This document shows positions 62,249 through 64,000 of a stretch of 64,000 nt of DNA, piece after piece. This DNA comes from Priestia iocasae (GTDB lineage Bacteria; Bacillota; Bacilli; Bacillales; Bacillaceae_H), in the NCBI RefSeq assembly GCF_016909075.1, contig NZ_JAFBFC010000003.1, positions 434,001 to 498,000 on the forward strand, given 5' to 3'. How positions within the stretch are numbered: position 1 is the stretch's first letter; each line of letters starts with the position of its first letter. Under the pieces are notes generated by a model, which was given only the letters and a program-made list of their open reading frames with translations, was not told the origin of the DNA and ran no database searches. The position numbers were made by a program, and so were the translations under genes.

Positions 62249-64000
62249 ATGTCAGAGAATTACACTTCTCGTGAAGAACGTCGACGATCTCAAGGCGACA
62301 ATAAGCAAAAAAATAAATCATCAAATTCAGCACAGAAAAAGAAACGCGGAGGAATTTTCCGTAAGATTGTTGTTGTTGTTGTATTATTAGGACTCGTTTC
62401 AATGATTGCTGGAGCAGGTACATTTTTTGCGCTCGTAAGCGATGCTCCCAAAATTGATGATTCGATGTTAAAAGATTCATTATCATCGAAAATTTACGAC
62501 GTAAATGGTGAGAAAATTGCAGAGCTTGGCGGTCAAAAACGTACATACGTTCAATACGATGATATTCCACCATTCGTGAAAGAAGCCTTTCTTGCAACAG
62601 AAGATGTTCGTTTCTTTAAACATCATGGGGTTGACTTTTATCGAATTGGCGGTGCTCTTATTGCAAACTTCCAAGATGGATTTGGATCTGAGGGTGCAAG
62701 TACTATCACGCAACAGGTAGTAAAAAACTCATTTTTAACACCTGAAAAAACCATTAAACGTAAAGTACAAGAAATGTGGCTTTCTTTCCAATTAGAACGA
62801 AAGTATTCAAAGCAGCAAATTCTTGAAATGTACTTAAATAAAATTTACTTTGCAAAAGGTGAAGTATATGGAATTGCGAAAGCAGCTGAAACGTTTTATG
62901 GCACGACAGATTTAAATGAGCTTGAACTACATCAAGCTGCGATGCTTGCAGGACTTCCTCAAGCTCCAAATGCATACAACCCTTACAACAATCCAGAATC
63001 AGCAACAAAGCGTCGTAATATCGTGTTAAGCCTAATGGAACGACATGGTTTTATTACAAAAGCTGAAGCTGATGAAGCTAAAAAAATTGATGTACAAGCT
63101 ACATTAGTTGAGCGCACAGAAGAGCAAGAGCAATATGCTGCGTTTATTGATGAAGTGATTGAAGAAGTAAAAAGTAAAACAGAAGCAGATGTGTTTTCTG
63201 CCGGTCTTGAAATTCACACCACTCTTGACCCTGAGGCACAAAGCTATGTAGAAAAAACGTTGAACACGAATGAGGTTGTTCAATTTCCAAATGATAACTT
63301 CCAAGCAGCTATTGTGCTACTAGACACAGAAACAGGCGCAGTTCGAGCAATTGGTGGTGGACGTAACCGTGTATCTCGTGGGTTTAGCTTAGCGACAGAT
63401 AACTATCCACAGCCTGGTTCAACCATTAAGCCTATTCTCGATTATGGTCCTGCGATTGAATATCTAAATTGGTCAACAGCTCAACCACTGAACGATGAGC
63501 CATACACTTACTCAAATGGAACAGCGATTAACAACTTTGATCGCAGTCACAAAGGATGGCTTTCGGCACGTGAAGCACTTGGACGCTCTCGAAATATTCC
63601 TGCTTTAAAAGCGTTCCAAGCTGTTGGAGCAGAGAAAGCGAGAGAATTTGGTGCAAATCTAGGTATTCCATTAGAAAAATCAATTCCTGAAGCTTATTCA
63701 ATTGGTGGATTCAACAAAGGTGTCTCCCCTCTTCAATTAGCCGGAGCATATAGTGCATTTGGAAATAATGGTATTTACAATAAGCCTCATACTGTGACAA
63801 AAGTAAATTTTCCAGATGGAACAGAAATGGACTTAACACCTAAACCTAAAGTAGCTATGAAAGATTCAACAGCCTTTATGGTGACACATATGCTACGATC
63901 TGTTGTAGAAGAGCCTTATGGAACTGCTACATCTGTTCGTACTTCTGGCTTAACGATTGCCGGTAAAACAGGAACAACGAACTTCGATGCACAAGAAAAA
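62249..64000 (+). CDS. ponA: Penicillin-binding protein 1 (PonA), 3' truncated by window end
   Basis: At least 584 codons of a class A PBP. After a basic cytoplasmic tail and one helix (VVVVLLGLVSMIAGAGTFFA), the GT51 glycosyltransferase domain shows AFLATEDVRFFKHHGVD and EGASTITQQVVKN. The transpeptidase domain starts around residue 340, and PGSTIKPILDYG carries the active-site Ser-x-x-Lys. The SxN and KTGT motifs are in the last part (AGKTGTTNFD). AGGTAGGAG precedes ATG 62249. It polymerises and crosslinks peptidoglycan and is recruited by GpsB. Confidence 0.97.
   Translation, partial: MSENYTSREERRRSQGDNKQKNKSSNSAQKKKRGGIFRKIVVVVVLLGLVSMIAGAGTFFALVSDAPKIDDSMLKDSLSSKIYDVNGEKIAELGGQKRTYVQYDDIPPFVKEAFLATEDVRFFKHHGVDFYRIGGALIANFQDGFGSEGASTITQQVVKNSFLTPEKTIKRKVQEMWLSFQLERKYSKQQILEMYLNKIYFAKGEVYGIAKAAETFYGTTDLNELELHQAAMLAGLPQAPNAYNPYNNPESATKRRNIVLSLMERHGFITKAEADEAKKIDVQATLVERTEEQEQYAAFIDEVIEEVKSKTEADVFSAGLEIHTTLDPEAQSYVEKTLNTNEVVQFPNDNFQAAIVLLDTETGAVRAIGGGRNRVSRGFSLATDNYPQPGSTIKPILDYGPAIEYLNWSTAQPLNDEPYTYSNGTAINNFDRSHKGWLSAREALGRSRNIPALKAFQAVGAEKAREFGANLGIPLEKSIPEAYSIGGFNKGVSPLQLAGAYSAFGNNGIYNKPHTVTKVNFPDGTEMDLTPKPKVAMKDSTAFMVTHMLRSVVEEPYGTATSVRTSGLTIAGKTGTTNFDAQEK

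Overview
The window is a low-GC, Bacillaceae-type chromosome segment. Purine (guanine) and SAM-I riboswitches, a B-type RNase P RNA, CcpA- and Fnr-like sites and many spore genes point to an aerobic spore former. Gene order (ypdP-ypdQ, ypbS-dynA-bpsB-bpsA, xpt-pbuX, ypwA-ypvA, ypsC-rnpB-gpsB-ypsA-cotD, mrfB-mrfA, yppG-yppF-yppE-yppD-sspM-yppC-recU-ponA) follows Bacillus subtilis. The lineage is probably Priestia (Bacillus) megaterium-like, but that is an inference.

0-10.5 kb: queuosine-precursor transporter, RNase H-like protein, PAP2-like membrane protein, a long gamma-type small acid-soluble spore protein (SASP) relative with a sigma-G-type promoter, ypbS, a nucleotidyltransferase, the double dynamin DynA, a 30-residue membrane peptide, and the alkylpyrone pair bpsA/bpsB. 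10.5-24 kb: acetyltransferase, xpt-pbuX under a guanine riboswitch, a divergent ba3-type oxidase operon behind an Fnr box, carboxypeptidase, DinG-like helicase, rRNA methyltransferase and an oligo-1,6-glucosidase. 24-30 kb: rnpB, gpsB, ypsA, cotD and the mitomycin-repair pair mrfB/mrfA.

30.4-36.6 kb is an accessory island in the conserved backbone. It holds an HsdM methyltransferase with a half-length HsdS and no HsdR, then an LXG toxin module of the type VII secretion system (T7SS). The module has two small helical partners, an LXG protein with a glycine-rich hydrophobic C-terminus, and a duplicated unit of five-helix membrane protein plus DUF4176. The second DUF4176 copy is a pseudogene. 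This is the best candidate here for a poorly described system.

36.6-54 kb is metabolic: an SDR, the kynU-kynA-kynB tryptophan pathway, AEC and acetate transporters, a MerR-controlled acyl-CoA dehydrogenase, a spore lipoprotein, speD-speE, putP, a SIMPL protein, and metI-metC under a SAM riboswitch. 53.5-62 kb is rich in spore genes: cotB and a neighbour, small proteins behind divergent sigma-G-type promoters, yppG and sspM. The window ends inside ponA, after recU.
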